A stretch of DNA of 64,000 nt, taken from the IMG/VR virus record IMGVR_UViG_3300031565_000016, positions 1 to 64,000 of that record. One strand, 5' to 3'. The position numbers and the translations under genes are program-made. The DNA is from a virus. Position 1 is the stretch's first letter. Each line of letters begins with the position of its first letter. Below are positions 1 to 9,562 of this stretch, in pieces. Under the pieces are notes generated by a model, which did no database searches, had not been told where the DNA came from, and saw only the letters and a list, made by a program, of their open reading frames with translations.

Positions 1-2108
1 AACAATTTTTCTGGTTCTTTTTCATCATGAATAACGAGGTCTGGTCTGACTAATTCAACGTCCTCTGCTATTAAACCCAATGTTTTTTCGCCTGTGCCTT
101 CATTTAACCATTCTGGGTTTGTTGGTGTGCTATTTATGCTCTGTTTTCTGTATTCAAATTCAACTGTCTTCAAGTCATGAATCCAATCTGTATTTATACC
201 ATATACTATATTTGTTTTAGCCCTGCCAGTTGAGGTTAGTGTGCCAACTTTACCCGCACTATCTATATACATTGCCCGTGGTGATGCTGTTATTGTTGTC
301 GCATAGGATGTTGGCATATACACTAAACCGTTCGCCTGTGCTTTAAAAATAGTACCTAATGAACTTTGTGCAGCTAATATTAGGTTGCTTGTTGAATTAC
401 TTACTGTAACTAATACACCCACACCAGTGGCACTACTATTTGTTATTGTTGATATGTAATTACCAGCAATTGAAGAAGATATATCAACAAAGCCAGTAGC
501 TGATATAGTTAATCTAAGTAGATTATTAGTTATAACTCTGAACCCAGTGTTTTCATAATTGTTTATTGTGGCACCAGCGGTGTCATCGTACCCAAACAGG
601 CACCCATTCCCAATACCTGTACCTGTTGCTAAGGTTTGATATGCTGTATACGATCCAGTAGTTGCCCCATTATAAATAACCTGTTTGGTTGCTGCACTAC
701 CAAAAGATGTGTCAGTTCCTAATAACAACTCCCCTGATTGCAGTAAACGCATTTGATTAATGAGGGTAGCCACACCGCCATCTGTTCCTTGTGCTGTAGT
801 TGTTACCCAGCTGTGAATACCATTGTATTGCGTATAACTACAGCCATATACTGCATCTGAGCCTAAAAATTTCCAACCAGTACTATAATATAAATGAGTG
901 TTAATATAGCTGAACGAACTTGCTGACTCTGCCAGAATAGATGTCCCCATACCAATCTGTAATGGTTTTGCAGTTGTTCCTGCCCAAATTTTAGGTGCAG
1001 TATTACCAACTGATAATACACCAGATTGTGTTAATTGCATACGTTCAGCTAATGTTGCTACATTACCATCGGTACCTGCTGTAGTGGTTGCACTCCAATA
1101 ATAAGTTCCATTATTGTAGGAGCATAACGACCCATATTTTGAATCAGACCCTAAAAATCTCCAGTTTGAACCATCTGTATATATATGATTCATTATAAAT
1201 AAGGTAGAAGATGCATTTCCAGCTGCAATCGCAGCCCCTTTACCAAGTTGGAGAGCCACTTGTGCGGTGTCCCAAGTTTTTGGTGCAGTATTACCAAGTG
1301 ACATGGTGCCAGCAGAGTTTAATACTGCTGTCTGTACACCACCTGAATAAAATGTAACATCAGTAAGTCCTTTAAGTTGTAAATCAGATCCAGCTATCAA
1401 CGACTCAACTACAACATCATTACCAGAAAGGAACAAACCCCCAGCATTTGCCCCATCAGAAGCACGCCTAATTGTCAGGCTACCCGCTGTACCAGTAGAG
1501 CCAGAAATAATGGTTTTACCGGTTTCAAAGTTTCCCGTGGATGTAATATCAGAAAGGGAGTCAATACCGGCATTAGCATGAAACAACCCTGCTGCTGTAG
1601 TAACACCAGTCGCTGCCACTACTGTAAATTTATTAGTAGCAATATCAAAATTACCATCAATACCAACTGCACCGGTAGCATCAAGTGTGGTACAGTTTAT
1701 TGGGCCACAACTTATTACCCCACCAACCTCTGAGACTAAGTTCACAGCCTGCATTGCAGCACCTGTTGACACAGATTCATTAACACGTTGTGGTCGCATA
1801 GTTGCAACAATAGCCCCAGCCAAGGTAACAACACCAGAACCAATATTAAGCACTTTTAAACTTTTACCAACGGGCAAAAAACTACTCAAAGTAAGTGTAA
1901 TAGTTCCTGTTGCCATTATATTAACATCACCACCATAAGTACTTAAATCTATAGCTGAGGTGGACGAGGCTGTAACATATTTTGCCAACAACCCATTACT
2001 TGCAAGAATATGCCTACTTGCCCCCGATGCAGTGCTTTGTGTCAAATACAGTGCATCAGTTTCCAGTAAGGTGGCCGCTTCTGTATATTCTCTTATGGTT
2101 TTACTCAT
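1..2108 (-). CDS. Tail fibre protein with C-terminal S74-type chaperone domain (C-terminus cut by window edge)
   Basis: Open from ATG at 2108, after an AGGAG site, to the left edge: 702 codons with no stop. The first ~230 residues are Ser/Thr/Gly/Ala-rich beta-type sequence typical of trimeric fibres. Two tandem ~98-residue repeats follow, both with GNTAPK, FLGSD, YNG, TTTAGTDG-like and QSG landmarks. The last visible ~70 residues (RAKTNIVYGINTDWIHDL, then GLIAEDVELVRPDLV) match the intramolecular chaperone of endosialidase-type fibres (peptidase S74), which trimerises the fibre and then cleaves itself off. It lies downstream of the baseplate genes, the usual place for host-receptor fibres. 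The C-terminal end of the chaperone domain is outside the window. Confidence 0.85.
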   Translation of the reverse strand, partial: MSKTIREYTEAATLLETDALYLTQSTASGASRHILASNGLLAKYVTASSTSAIDLSTYGGDVNIMATGTITLTLSSFLPVGKSLKVLNIGSGVVTLAGAIVATMRPQRVNESVSTGAAMQAVNLVSEVGGVISCGPINCTTLDATGAVGIDGNFDIATNKFTVVAATGVTTAAGLFHANAGIDSLSDITSTGNFETGKTIISGSTGTAGSLTIRRASDGANAGGLFLSGNDVVVESLIAGSDLQLKGLTDVTFYSGGVQTAVLNSAGTMSLGNTAPKTWDTAQVALQLGKGAAIAAGNASSTLFIMNHIYTDGSNWRFLGSDSKYGSLCSYNNGTYYWSATTTAGTDGNVATLAERMQLTQSGVLSVGNTAPKIWAGTTAKPLQIGMGTSILAESASSFSYINTHLYYSTGWKFLGSDAVYGCSYTQYNGIHSWVTTTAQGTDGGVATLINQMRLLQSGELLLGTDTSFGSAATKQVIYNGATTGSYTAYQTLATGTGIGNGCLFGYDDTAGATINNYENTGFRVITNNLLRLTISATGFVDISSSIAGNYISTITNSSATGVGVLVTVSNSTSNLILAAQSSLGTIFKAQANGLVYMPTSYATTITASPRAMYIDSAGKVGTLTSTGRAKTNIVYGINTDWIHDLKTVEFEYRKQSINSTPTNPEWLNEGTGEKTLGLIAEDVELVRPDLVIHDEKEPEKL
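716..1306 (-). repeat. Two tandem ~98-codon repeats inside the tail fibre gene
   Basis: Approximate units 1013-1306 and 716-1012. Each begins with S(L/V)GNTAPK and ends with a QSG(V/E)L motif, and both contain FLGSD and (T)TDG(N/G)VATL. The units have diverged at DNA level, so the duplication is not recent. They probably form repeated shaft or receptor-binding modules. Confidence 0.7.
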
Positions 2109-2118
2109 TTTTTACTCC

Positions 2119-2649
2119 TTACCCAACAGATGATAAATATTCACCATCGTTCCCTATTAAATTTATACCGTCATTGCCAATAATATAATCTCCAAAACTA
2201 ACACCAACTCCCGCAGCACTTATGCGCTCTAATTCGAGTTGTGTTATAGTTGCGTCTGTTATCACATAATACTCAGCTTCACGCCCAATGCCATACATCC
2301 AATACCCTTCAGCATAGGTTGCACCAAATTGTGTCAATAAAGCACTTAATATTTCTGGCATTGTTCCACTACTGGTTCTACCTGCAGCAATTAATATTTC
2401 AGCCCGTAATGCTGCATCTGATTTGCCGCTGCGGTACACATTCCATACTTTACCGAGTATTGTTAATTCCATGTCAACAGCATCTTGTATCCAAAAGCCG
2501 TCTCTGATTTGGAAATTTGGTAAATTCATTCTGTCAAACATTAAACCTATGAATGCTGCTATTTTTTGGAATTCAGGTTTTTGAAATTGGCTGGAAAGCA
2601 TTTCATTTGCAATTTCACCATTATCAAATATTTCTAATTCTGCTGCCAT
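2119..2649 (-). CDS. Baseplate/tail protein, DUF2612- or gpI-like
   Basis: 176 residues, ATG after AAGG. It sits between the baseplate J protein and the fibre, where P2 gpI or the Mu gp48 equivalent links baseplate to fibre. The N-terminal half is helical and resembles the DUF2612 tail family (MFDRMNLPNFQIRDGFWIQ, then AEILIAAGRTSSGTMPEIL). The C-terminus ends in a short repeat (YIIGNDGINLIGNDGEYL) that could be a fibre-contact tip. The family is inferred from position and general resemblance. Confidence 0.6.
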   Translation of the reverse strand: MAAELEIFDNGEIANEMLSSQFQKPEFQKIAAFIGLMFDRMNLPNFQIRDGFWIQDAVDMELTILGKVWNVYRSGKSDAALRAEILIAAGRTSSGTMPEILSALLTQFGATYAEGYWMYGIGREAEYYVITDATITQLELERISAAGVGVSFGDYIIGNDGINLIGNDGEYLSSVG

Positions 2650-2659
2650 TATAAAAACC

Positions 2660-4105
2660 TTAAATTATGAAAATACGTGATGTGTCGAACGCAGCAACTT
2701 CACTTGGGCCAACTGCTAATGTGTCAGTTTCAACCCAAGATGGGGTATCACCTGGGGCTGCTGTTATTGCATATTCTATTTTTGTCATAATGCTGCCTGG
2801 CACACTATAGAATGGTATTGCAAACTCTGTTTTTACTAAATCGTCACCAAGTTGATAACGCGAAGTTGCAAAAGCAGCAGTGGCTTCTTTCACTTGTGTA
2901 TCACCGTCTGATGGGTACACTTGTTCAGGGTTTGCAATACGTGTATAGCGTATATGCGCATAAGTTGTTGTTGGTCTGCTGAACAATATAGTGAAACTTT
3001 GCCCATTGCTTGGGTCTGTTGCTGTGCCACTATGCCCACCACGCCCAAAAGGTTCCATGCCAGCAGCTATATTTTCATATATTGCCTGTGCAACGTCATC
3101 GTCGTCCCCACCTGCAATAATTGATTCAACTGATTTTTTTGGTTGCCCGTCAACGGTTGCATCCGTCCTGTTACTAATAACTGAAACACTTGAAACATTA
3201 TCAACTTTAATCAATTCGGTTTGCATTGCGGATTCTGTGGCCTTCCCCTTAATCAATTCTATTTTTCTGCGCACTAGCAATTCTGCATCTGTTTCTTCAT
3301 TTTCACCCGGCACACCCGCAACTGGGTTTATTGCAGTCTGCCAGCCAGCAGTTGTTGAAATAATAACAGTTAGTGAATTTATTGGTATTGGTATTGGCCC
3401 AGTTTGGTTTGCAACAAAATTACCAGCTGCCCAAAGTTCCTTTTTTGTAAAGGTAACAGACCAACTTATATTCATATCTAAAACACTAACAATTTCAATA
3501 GTTTTTGTGTCAATTTTTGTGCCTGTATACGAAGATGAGGGCAATTGTGTTATTATATCATCAATGGCATCTTCTTGGTCTTCCCCAACACCTGTTGTGT
3601 AGGTGTAAGGCGTTGAATCAATTGTAATAGTATATACAAATCCTGCACCACTGTTTTCATCGGCTTCAAGTACAAGTTTCCGACATGCTGTTTTTGTTAT
3701 GGTGATTGGCACAGTTGATAAAAATTCAAGCCCTGCTGGTGGCAAAAAATCTGGGCCTTGGGTTAACTTAGAACTAGCAGCAATTACAGTACCCTCAGTG
3801 CCCTTAAGCAATACATTGCTTGCAACACCAAAAGTGGCTGGTCTTCTATAAGTTCCAGTTTCACCAGAAAGTTTGGTCGCACTCACACCTGTGGCATTAT
3901 CAGGGTCACGCGTCCAATATATACTTTCCTGCACATCGTCATTAGTATTTGCCAGGCGGGCAAATATTGCGGCAATATGCCCCCAAGGCCCCGCAGGGTC
4001 TAAGTCCACATCATTTCCTTCAAGCCCTTTTATATAAGTTTCTGAAACTTCAAGCCACTCTCCAAAACTTTCTTTTCTGTACCCATCTGTTGTCATTTCT
4101 CCCAT
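2660..4105 (-). CDS. Baseplate J-like protein
   Basis: 481 residues, ATG at 4105 after AGGAGG. Baseplate J proteins (P2 gpJ, Mu gp47) form the wedges around the tail hub. Family features visible are the N-terminal segment ending in DNATGVSATKL, the core GTEGTVIAASSKLTQGPDFL, and the conserved NEETDAELLVRRKIELIKGKATE helix. Between residues ~135 and ~235 lies a beta-rich stretch (YTITIDSTPYTYTTG) resembling domains inserted in other virion proteins of this phage. Flanked by the gp25/gpW-like and gpI-like genes as in Mu-type baseplates. Confidence 0.85.
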   Translation of the reverse strand: MGEMTTDGYRKESFGEWLEVSETYIKGLEGNDVDLDPAGPWGHIAAIFARLANTNDDVQESIYWTRDPDNATGVSATKLSGETGTYRRPATFGVASNVLLKGTEGTVIAASSKLTQGPDFLPPAGLEFLSTVPITITKTACRKLVLEADENSGAGFVYTITIDSTPYTYTTGVGEDQEDAIDDIITQLPSSSYTGTKIDTKTIEIVSVLDMNISWSVTFTKKELWAAGNFVANQTGPIPIPINSLTVIISTTAGWQTAINPVAGVPGENEETDAELLVRRKIELIKGKATESAMQTELIKVDNVSSVSVISNRTDATVDGQPKKSVESIIAGGDDDDVAQAIYENIAAGMEPFGRGGHSGTATDPSNGQSFTILFSRPTTTYAHIRYTRIANPEQVYPSDGDTQVKEATAAFATSRYQLGDDLVKTEFAIPFYSVPGSIMTKIEYAITAAPGDTPSWVETDTLAVGPSEVAAFDTSRIFII

Positions 4106-4106
4106 T

Positions 4107-4496
4107 TTATGCCTCCTGTGGGAATTCTGTCCCAGCTTTGAAAATACCTGCTGCTGCTTTTATTTCCATTGTAACAACTAATCTGCGCAGGTACCCTTCC
4201 CCAATATATTGGCTGGTGTAACTTGTAATACTTTGAACAAACGGCCTTGAAAGTACAGCCTCTCTTATAATTGCATTTTTAAAATCAATGTCAAAACTTT
4301 TATTGGTCATCAAATAAAGCCAGGGAATGCCTATTGTTGGGTCAATAAAAATTTCAGTTTCATTTGTTTTAAGGAACACATTTATATTTTGTGCCAATGC
4401 TTCTAAATTGGTAGGTGCTACATCAATTACACGGGCAAAATTATTACCGCGTTTAAATAAATCACCAGTCGTTTGGTCTACTTTTAAATTTCTCAC
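4107..4496 (-). CDS. Baseplate wedge protein, gp25/gpW-like (Mu gp46 type)
   Basis: 129 residues. The start is GTG at 4494-4496, directly abutting the preceding TAG; the TTAGGTG context supplies only a weak ribosome site, so translation probably depends on the upstream gene. NINVFLKTNETEIFIDPTIGIPW followed by an AIIREAVLSRPFV helix is the pattern of the gp25-like lysozyme-fold wedge proteins. The position immediately before baseplate J agrees. Confidence 0.75.
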   Translation of the reverse strand: MRNLKVDQTTGDLFKRGNNFARVIDVAPTNLEALAQNINVFLKTNETEIFIDPTIGIPWLYLMTNKSFDIDFKNAIIREAVLSRPFVQSITSYTSQYIGEGYLRRLVVTMEIKAAAGIFKAGTEFPQEA

Positions 4497-4802
4497 CTAA
4501 GATACCCCACCAGTTGAACCATCCGCAGTGCCACCAACTGTTGCGGCTTTCCATGCTGTTTGTAATGCAGCACCACCGTCAGTTGGGGCAGGTGCCCCAC
4601 TACTAAATATAGTATTTAAACTTGTATCTAGGGCGGCAGTAACAACCATGTTAGTAACTATATGGTCAAAAATAACACCAATAAAAAATTCCCAATCGTT
4701 TCTTAAGGTTGCTTTAGTTGCTGCATTCATGCCTGTCAATTTGCCAGCATTCTCAAAAGCTGTGAGCATTTCATTGGCGCATGTAACTTTACTTATAGCC
4801 AT
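4497..4802 (-). CDS. Small unknown protein of the baseplate block
   Basis: 101 residues, AGGAG-led ATG. No family recognised. The N-terminal two thirds are helical; the last 30 residues are Gly/Ala/Thr-rich low complexity. It lies between the spike and the gp25-like gene, so a minor structural or assembly role is likely but inferred from position only. Confidence 0.6.
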   Translation of the reverse strand: MAISKVTCANEMLTAFENAGKLTGMNAATKATLRNDWEFFIGVIFDHIVTNMVVTAALDTSLNTIFSSGAPAPTDGGAALQTAWKAATVGGTADGSTGGVS

Positions 4803-4806
4803 TATT

Positions 4807-5466
4807 TTACTCCTTCAGTGTGTCCAAGCGTGTTTTTAATGCTAAAAAATCAGTAATTGATTGTGGAAAAAATGGTTGTGGGCCAATTCCAGTAATAATC
4901 TTTGCGGTAGAAAGTGTTTGCAAAAACTCTGACAAAAGTGATATTAATTCTTCAGACACACCAGCAATTCCTATTTTACCACCTGCATTTAATCGTATAG
5001 CTGCATCATTGTTTGTAAAAATTATATTACCGTCTGCTAAAATTTCAATTTTAGGTGCTGCGCTTAAGTCAACACCATCTGGTTGCAAACCGCACACAAC
5101 AACCGCATTTGTAAGCATGTGTGCAGCATTATCGTCTGGTGATGGTACGGAAGCCCCATCACTTGCTTTATACCCTCCTATACCATAGTCTGTAAACCCA
5201 ACCAATACATTATCACCAGCTTGGTATTCAATGTCAATAACAAGGCTTTTCCCACCCATAAAACCAACAGGCACATCTTCTATACTGCCCAAATCTATTT
5301 CTTGCCCTTTGTGATTTACATATTTAAGCAATGGTGTTACTTTTGCCCGTTTTGTTCCAATATCATAGCTTTCTATTTTGGCAGGCAAAAACACATGCAA
5401 ATTATACATCATTCTTTTTATGAAGGTTGGTATTGCCCCAGCCATTGTTTCGCGTTCTTGTTCCAT
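4807..5466 (-). CDS. Baseplate spike/hub protein, Gp138-type N-terminal domain (Mu gp45/P2 gpV role)
   Basis: 219 residues. The ATG overlaps the previous stop as TAATG, with AGGGG upstream. Residues ~20-130 have the Gp138-type OB-fold pattern (PAKIESYDIGTKRAKVTPLLK, DVPVGFMGG, AGDNVLVGFTDYG). The remainder (IEILADGNIIFTNNDAAIRL) looks like the repeated strands of a membrane-piercing needle. The spike caps the tail tube and pierces the outer surface of the host. Confidence 0.8.
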   Translation of the reverse strand: MEQERETMAGAIPTFIKRMMYNLHVFLPAKIESYDIGTKRAKVTPLLKYVNHKGQEIDLGSIEDVPVGFMGGKSLVIDIEYQAGDNVLVGFTDYGIGGYKASDGASVPSPDDNAAHMLTNAVVVCGLQPDGVDLSAAPKIEILADGNIIFTNNDAAIRLNAGGKIGIAGVSEELISLLSEFLQTLSTAKIITGIGPQPFFPQSITDFLALKTRLDTLKE

Positions 5467-6326
5467 TACAAAGCCCCTATTGCTTCGCCCTTTACAGTGA
5501 ATTGGCTTGCGCCAAAATTAGCCCCTGTAAAAGTGCATTTATCCACAACATACAAACCATTTATGTCCCGCCCGTTGTCAACCTGTATATGCCTATTTGG
5601 CCCTATTTGTTGGTTTAAAATAGATACAAATGTTATTTTATTTGCCAATTTGTTTTCTTCCGCTTTGCCTTTATCTTTTGTACTATTTAATTTTTTTGCT
5701 TGCAATAAACCTGTTTCCACCCTTAAATCTGTAACACCAACTTCTGGTGGGTCAACTTCTGGTGATACTATTAAAGATTCATTGTCAATAAAAATAATCA
5801 AACCTTCTTTTTTTATAATATCTGCGCAATAATCAAGTGCTGATTTTGGTGCACCAGTAAAAACATACCCATTTTTTAATGCCACACCAGAGGCATGTTC
5901 TAAACCATAGGGTGCCAAATTCATAATAGTTGCTAGGTTTTTTAATACACTTATAACTTCTGTTTCTTTTTTGTAAGATAATGAAATTATAGTTGATGCC
6001 AAATCCTCAGAAGTTCCCTGCAAACTATTTGAAACTATATCCAATACTGTGTCTGGGCCTTCACGCCCTGGGGTGCTTGTTGTTATTTGGCCGATATAAA
6101 TAACACCAGTGCCTTCATCTTCATACCCTGCTTCTATTACAATGCTTTTGCCTTTTTGTAATACATTATTGATGGTACTTTGGCTTGGATTATACACCCG
6201 TATTGTTGCATTATTTGCCTTAAATTGCCTGTCACGATTAACTTCAAACTTAAAATGCAAATCACTTATCAACAGTGCCTGGTTCAAATCACCAGCTTTC
6301 AAAGATGCTTTCCGATTAAAGGCCAC
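5466..6326 (-). CDS. Baseplate hub protein (gp27/gpD-type role)
   Basis: 286 residues. Start is GTG at 6324-6326 after AAGG; it overlaps the previous gene by 11 bp. RATIRVYNPSQ-like, GYEDEGTGVIYIGQI and TVKGEAIG-like strands resemble the tail hub proteins that bind the spike trimer (Mu gp44, P2 gpD, myophage XkdQ type). Location directly before the spike gene fits. The exact family is uncertain. Confidence 0.65.
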   Translation of the reverse strand: MAFNRKASLKAGDLNQALLISDLHFKFEVNRDRQFKANNATIRVYNPSQSTINNVLQKGKSIVIEAGYEDEGTGVIYIGQITTSTPGREGPDTVLDIVSNSLQGTSEDLASTIISLSYKKETEVISVLKNLATIMNLAPYGLEHASGVALKNGYVFTGAPKSALDYCADIIKKEGLIIFIDNESLIVSPEVDPPEVGVTDLRVETGLLQAKKLNSTKDKGKAEENKLANKITFVSILNQQIGPNRHIQVDNGRDINGLYVVDKCTFTGANFGASQFTVKGEAIGAL

Positions 6327-6666
6327 TTAGTACCTTCCATTCTGCATATTCTGTTGGGCTTAAATAAAATAAATCCCAGCCATTACCAAAATCATCATAA
6401 TTAATATAGGTGCCCATGTTATTATTCGTTTTACCAACCATCAAAGCCCCCTGTAATGTTGTGGGTACATTTTCAGTTATAGGGTACTGTGGAATGACTT
6501 TTACACCTGTAAAGCGTTTACCCGTGTCTGGCTCTAAATATTCATTAACTACCCAGTACTCAATTAGGGTGTCCCACATAAACCTTATTTTCACCCTGGT
6601 GTTTTCTACTAAAAAATTAATTGTAAAATCGGCACTAACTAATGGTAATACATTTATACGATACAT
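6316..6666 (-). CDS. Baseplate plug-like protein (Pam3 gp18/DUF6983 type)
   Basis: 116 residues. I choose ATG at 6666, six bases after GGGGG, rather than the TTG two codons upstream. Small all-beta protein (YRINVLPLVSADFTINFLVE, GVKVIPQYPITENVP, then GWDLFYLSPTEY) resembling the plug between hub and tube in cyanophage Pam3. Encoded between the Dit-like gene and the hub, as in related myophages. Assignment is from general pattern. Confidence 0.55.
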   Translation of the reverse strand: MYRINVLPLVSADFTINFLVENTRVKIRFMWDTLIEYWVVNEYLEPDTGKRFTGVKVIPQYPITENVPTTLQGALMVGKTNNNMGTYINYDDFGNGWDLFYLSPTEYAEWKVLSGL

Positions 6667-6668
6667 TA

Positions 6669-7370
6669 TCAACCCCCAAAAAATGCGTTGCCAACAGGTG
6701 TACTATATTCACCACCGTAGTCACTACTTAAAAACCTAACGGGCTTTTGTTCCCCCCCATTAGCATTGGGGCTTCTGCGTTGTGCATCTTTGCTGCTTTT
6801 TAATTCTTCTGAATTTGGTCTTTTTACTTGTGTTGTTTCAATATTGGCTTCTTTAAGTTGTACTGTTTTGAATTCCTGAAATGTGATAGCAAAACCCTGC
6901 TCTTCTCCTGTTGTCCCGTCACGTTTTGCTTTTACACTGGTTATTACATAATTTTTGTATACTTTTAACCCTGTTACAATTGTAACAGGTTCAACATTTT
7001 CCCTGTAGTTTTCAAGGGCGTCAAATGTTGCCTGTGCAGCATTTTCACTTTGTGTTTTTTCTGAACCAGTTGTGCTTGCATTTGGTAAATCAGAACCAAT
7101 TGAAAATGGGCCACGTGTCAACCCAAAATTGGTGATATAACCAACCATGCCACCTTTACGTAATAATTTTTCAACATGGTCTGTGAATGGTGCACCATCT
7201 TCAACCGGGTGTGTGGTTGGCCTAACTTCCCACCCATGGCTTTCTTCCAGTAGCATGTCCCATTTAATCAATGTTTTACCTGATTCAATAGAATCAATAG
7301 TTTTTTTACGGTTACGGCCAGCAAACATTGTCTGCGGTATTGCCAATAGTGTAGCAGCAGATAAAGCCAT
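6669..7370 (-). CDS. Dit-like/tube-initiator tail protein
   Basis: 233 residues, TAATG overlap with the tape measure stop and AGGAGC upstream. The segment around residues 50-90 (HPVEDGAPFTDHVEKLLRKG, then SIGSD) is the pattern of the Dit-like phage tail family N-terminal domain. The C-terminal ~50 residues are charged and Gly-rich. Its place between tape measure and plug/hub indicates a ring joining tube to baseplate. Confidence 0.7.
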   Translation of the reverse strand: MALSAATLLAIPQTMFAGRNRKKTIDSIESGKTLIKWDMLLEESHGWEVRPTTHPVEDGAPFTDHVEKLLRKGGMVGYITNFGLTRGPFSIGSDLPNASTTGSEKTQSENAAQATFDALENYRENVEPVTIVTGLKVYKNYVITSVKAKRDGTTGEEQGFAITFQEFKTVQLKEANIETTQVKRPNSEELKSSKDAQRRSPNANGGEQKPVRFLSSDYGGEYSTPVGNAFFGG

Positions 7371-9559
7371 TATTCGTGCTCCTGTAATAAATCATTTAAT
7401 TGGGCAGCAATTTTATCATTAATTTGTGTTGCAATTTCTGCTGGTTCCGCATCGGTTCCACCAATAATTACATCAGTTTTTATTTCACCAATATGTATTT
7501 GTCTGCTATTTGTATTTGTAGTATTGTTGGTGCTGCTTGGCATACCAGCAAATGCTGGTATTGGTGCCCCAATTGGCCCTCCAACATTGCCTGTTGGCCC
7601 TGAAAATAGCCCACCGATATACTCTAAACCAGAAGTAAGTGATTCCCCAATTGAATTTGTTGCAGAAGCTGCATTGGGGAACATTTGTGCAAGTGTATTA
7701 CCAACATTTTCTGGGTCAAATATTCGTTTAATTTTGTTGGTATTTATTCCAAGTGCTGCACCTGCACTTCCTTCTTCCTTTTTATTGTCCCCCGCATCTA
7801 TGTCACCAACCAAAAATTTAACAACTTTAAAAAACAAACTATTTTCTGCTAATTTATTAAGTGCTGCATTAAACTTTTCAGCAGCCCCAGGCAAGCGCAA
7901 TAAAAACACATTAAGCAAAATGTCCATTACTTCCAAAAATGGGTTCATTTCTTTGAGTATCCCATGCGCCCAATCGCTCCAACCCTTTGCCCATTTTTCT
8001 AGTAACCCAAGCAGACCCGACATTGGGCCGTCTTCCACGTCACCCATTACACCAAAAAACTTTTCAGCGCCTGAAAGCACCCTGCCAATTATAGTTGTTA
8101 ATGGTGCTAAAAATATTTTAATTATGTCGATTAATTTTGAAGCTGTGTTTATAATTGGTTTTGCAACACCACCTATAATTACAGAAGCAAACCTCAATAA
8201 CGAAGTAAACCCTTTTACAATAGCACCAAGTGGGCTCAAAAGTACACCAAGCCCTTTAACTAGTGGTGGCAATAATTGTACTGCAATTGCCACCACATCC
8301 TCAAATATACCTGCAAGCCCTGAATCTTTCATGAAGCTTATCATTGCAGTTTCCATTTTAGATTTAAATAAGGCTATCTGCCCACCAAGCCCTTGGAATG
8401 CTACTTCTGATGCCTGTGCTGCAATGCCACTTGATGCCCTTATTTCTGCTAAATTTGCAATAAATTTATCTGAAGAACTTACTAATGCTAAAAGTGCACG
8501 TTTGCCCCTGCTTGATTGGTCAAAACCACCACCTACAAATGTATTTAGAGCAACTTCATCAAGTTCCCCTAGTTTTGCAATAAGCCCTTCAAAGTTTGTA
8601 AATTTGCCAGTAGCTTCATTAAGATAATTGGCAATATTGACACCGGCTTTTGCCATTGCCTTTTTTACTTTTTTACTTTTTAATTCATTGATCATGTTCC
8701 TGAATAAGGTACCACCTAATTCATTTTTCTGCCCAGCACTTGCCTGAATGCCCAAGGCTGCCCCTAATGTTTCAATTTCAATGCCTGCTAATTTGGCTTC
8801 TACACCTACTGTGGCAAATCCAGACCCCAAACCTTCAACTGTTGTAGTGGCTAATGTGGCGCTTTTAACAAGCATGTCATTTATACGGGTTAACCCTGTA
8901 ACTGCAATACCTTGTGCACTCATTATGTCGGTTGCAATATCAGCAGCACGCCCAAGGTCTATATTAGCAGCAGCAGCAAGTTGTAATGTACCAGGTAATG
9001 CGCCAATAACCTCGTCAACTTTTAAACCTGCCTGTGCAAGGAACTTTTCAGCTTCCGCTGCTTGGCTTACTGTGAAAATACTCGCTTCACCAGCTTTGAG
9101 TGCTGCTTTTTCAAGTTTTCCCATGTCATCAGCAGAAGCTAATGTAACACGCTGTACACTTTTCATACCAGATTCAAAATCAATGAACTTTCTCGTTGCT
9201 GCACTTATGCCTTGAATTGCTTTTACAATACCAAAAATAGCCAAACCTGTTGCAATAGCCACTGGTGTAAGTCCACTGAGTAAAGAACCCACCAATGGTA
9301 TTTGATTTGCCATTTCACGCATTGGGCGCAAAACACCACCAAAACTTTGTTCAATGCGGGCATTAAACCCATTCATTTTTCCAACCATGGATTCAAGCCC
9401 CTGGCCTATTTTCATTTTGGTGTGTGTTGCGAACTTTTGGTATTTATCGTCAAGTTTAGAAAGTCCTTTACGTGAATTATCAATATTTTTGTCCCACTTG
9501 TCAAGTTTAGCCTTGTCAACTGAGATACCAAATTTTGTGAGCAGTTCGCGTATTATCAT
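7370..9559 (-). CDS. Tail tape measure protein (TP901 type)
   Basis: 729 residues, the longest structural protein here. N-terminal charged helices lead to a membrane-like stretch (residues ~95-120, then GLAIFGIVKAIQGI) and the TP901-type core (FIDFESGMKSVQRVTLASADD, EKAALKAGEASIFTVSQAAEA, FLAQAGLKVDEV). Further hydrophobic segments lie at ~420-480. The protein sets tail length and is ejected with the DNA. It follows the frameshifted chaperone pair, the invariant order in long-tailed phages. Confidence 0.9.
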   Translation of the reverse strand: MIIRELLTKFGISVDKAKLDKWDKNIDNSRKGLSKLDDKYQKFATHTKMKIGQGLESMVGKMNGFNARIEQSFGGVLRPMREMANQIPLVGSLLSGLTPVAIATGLAIFGIVKAIQGISAATRKFIDFESGMKSVQRVTLASADDMGKLEKAALKAGEASIFTVSQAAEAEKFLAQAGLKVDEVIGALPGTLQLAAAANIDLGRAADIATDIMSAQGIAVTGLTRINDMLVKSATLATTTVEGLGSGFATVGVEAKLAGIEIETLGAALGIQASAGQKNELGGTLFRNMINELKSKKVKKAMAKAGVNIANYLNEATGKFTNFEGLIAKLGELDEVALNTFVGGGFDQSSRGKRALLALVSSSDKFIANLAEIRASSGIAAQASEVAFQGLGGQIALFKSKMETAMISFMKDSGLAGIFEDVVAIAVQLLPPLVKGLGVLLSPLGAIVKGFTSLLRFASVIIGGVAKPIINTASKLIDIIKIFLAPLTTIIGRVLSGAEKFFGVMGDVEDGPMSGLLGLLEKWAKGWSDWAHGILKEMNPFLEVMDILLNVFLLRLPGAAEKFNAALNKLAENSLFFKVVKFLVGDIDAGDNKKEEGSAGAALGINTNKIKRIFDPENVGNTLAQMFPNAASATNSIGESLTSGLEYIGGLFSGPTGNVGGPIGAPIPAFAGMPSSTNNTTNTNSRQIHIGEIKTDVIIGGTDAEPAEIATQINDKIAAQLNDLLQEHE

Positions 9560-9562
9560 TTT

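Noticed and set aside
7524-8627. 367-codon plus-strand open frame opposite the tape measure gene
   Set aside because: Low-complexity Ser/Pro/Ala/Asn-rich shadow of a well-supported minus-strand gene; no ribosome site or neighbours on that strand.
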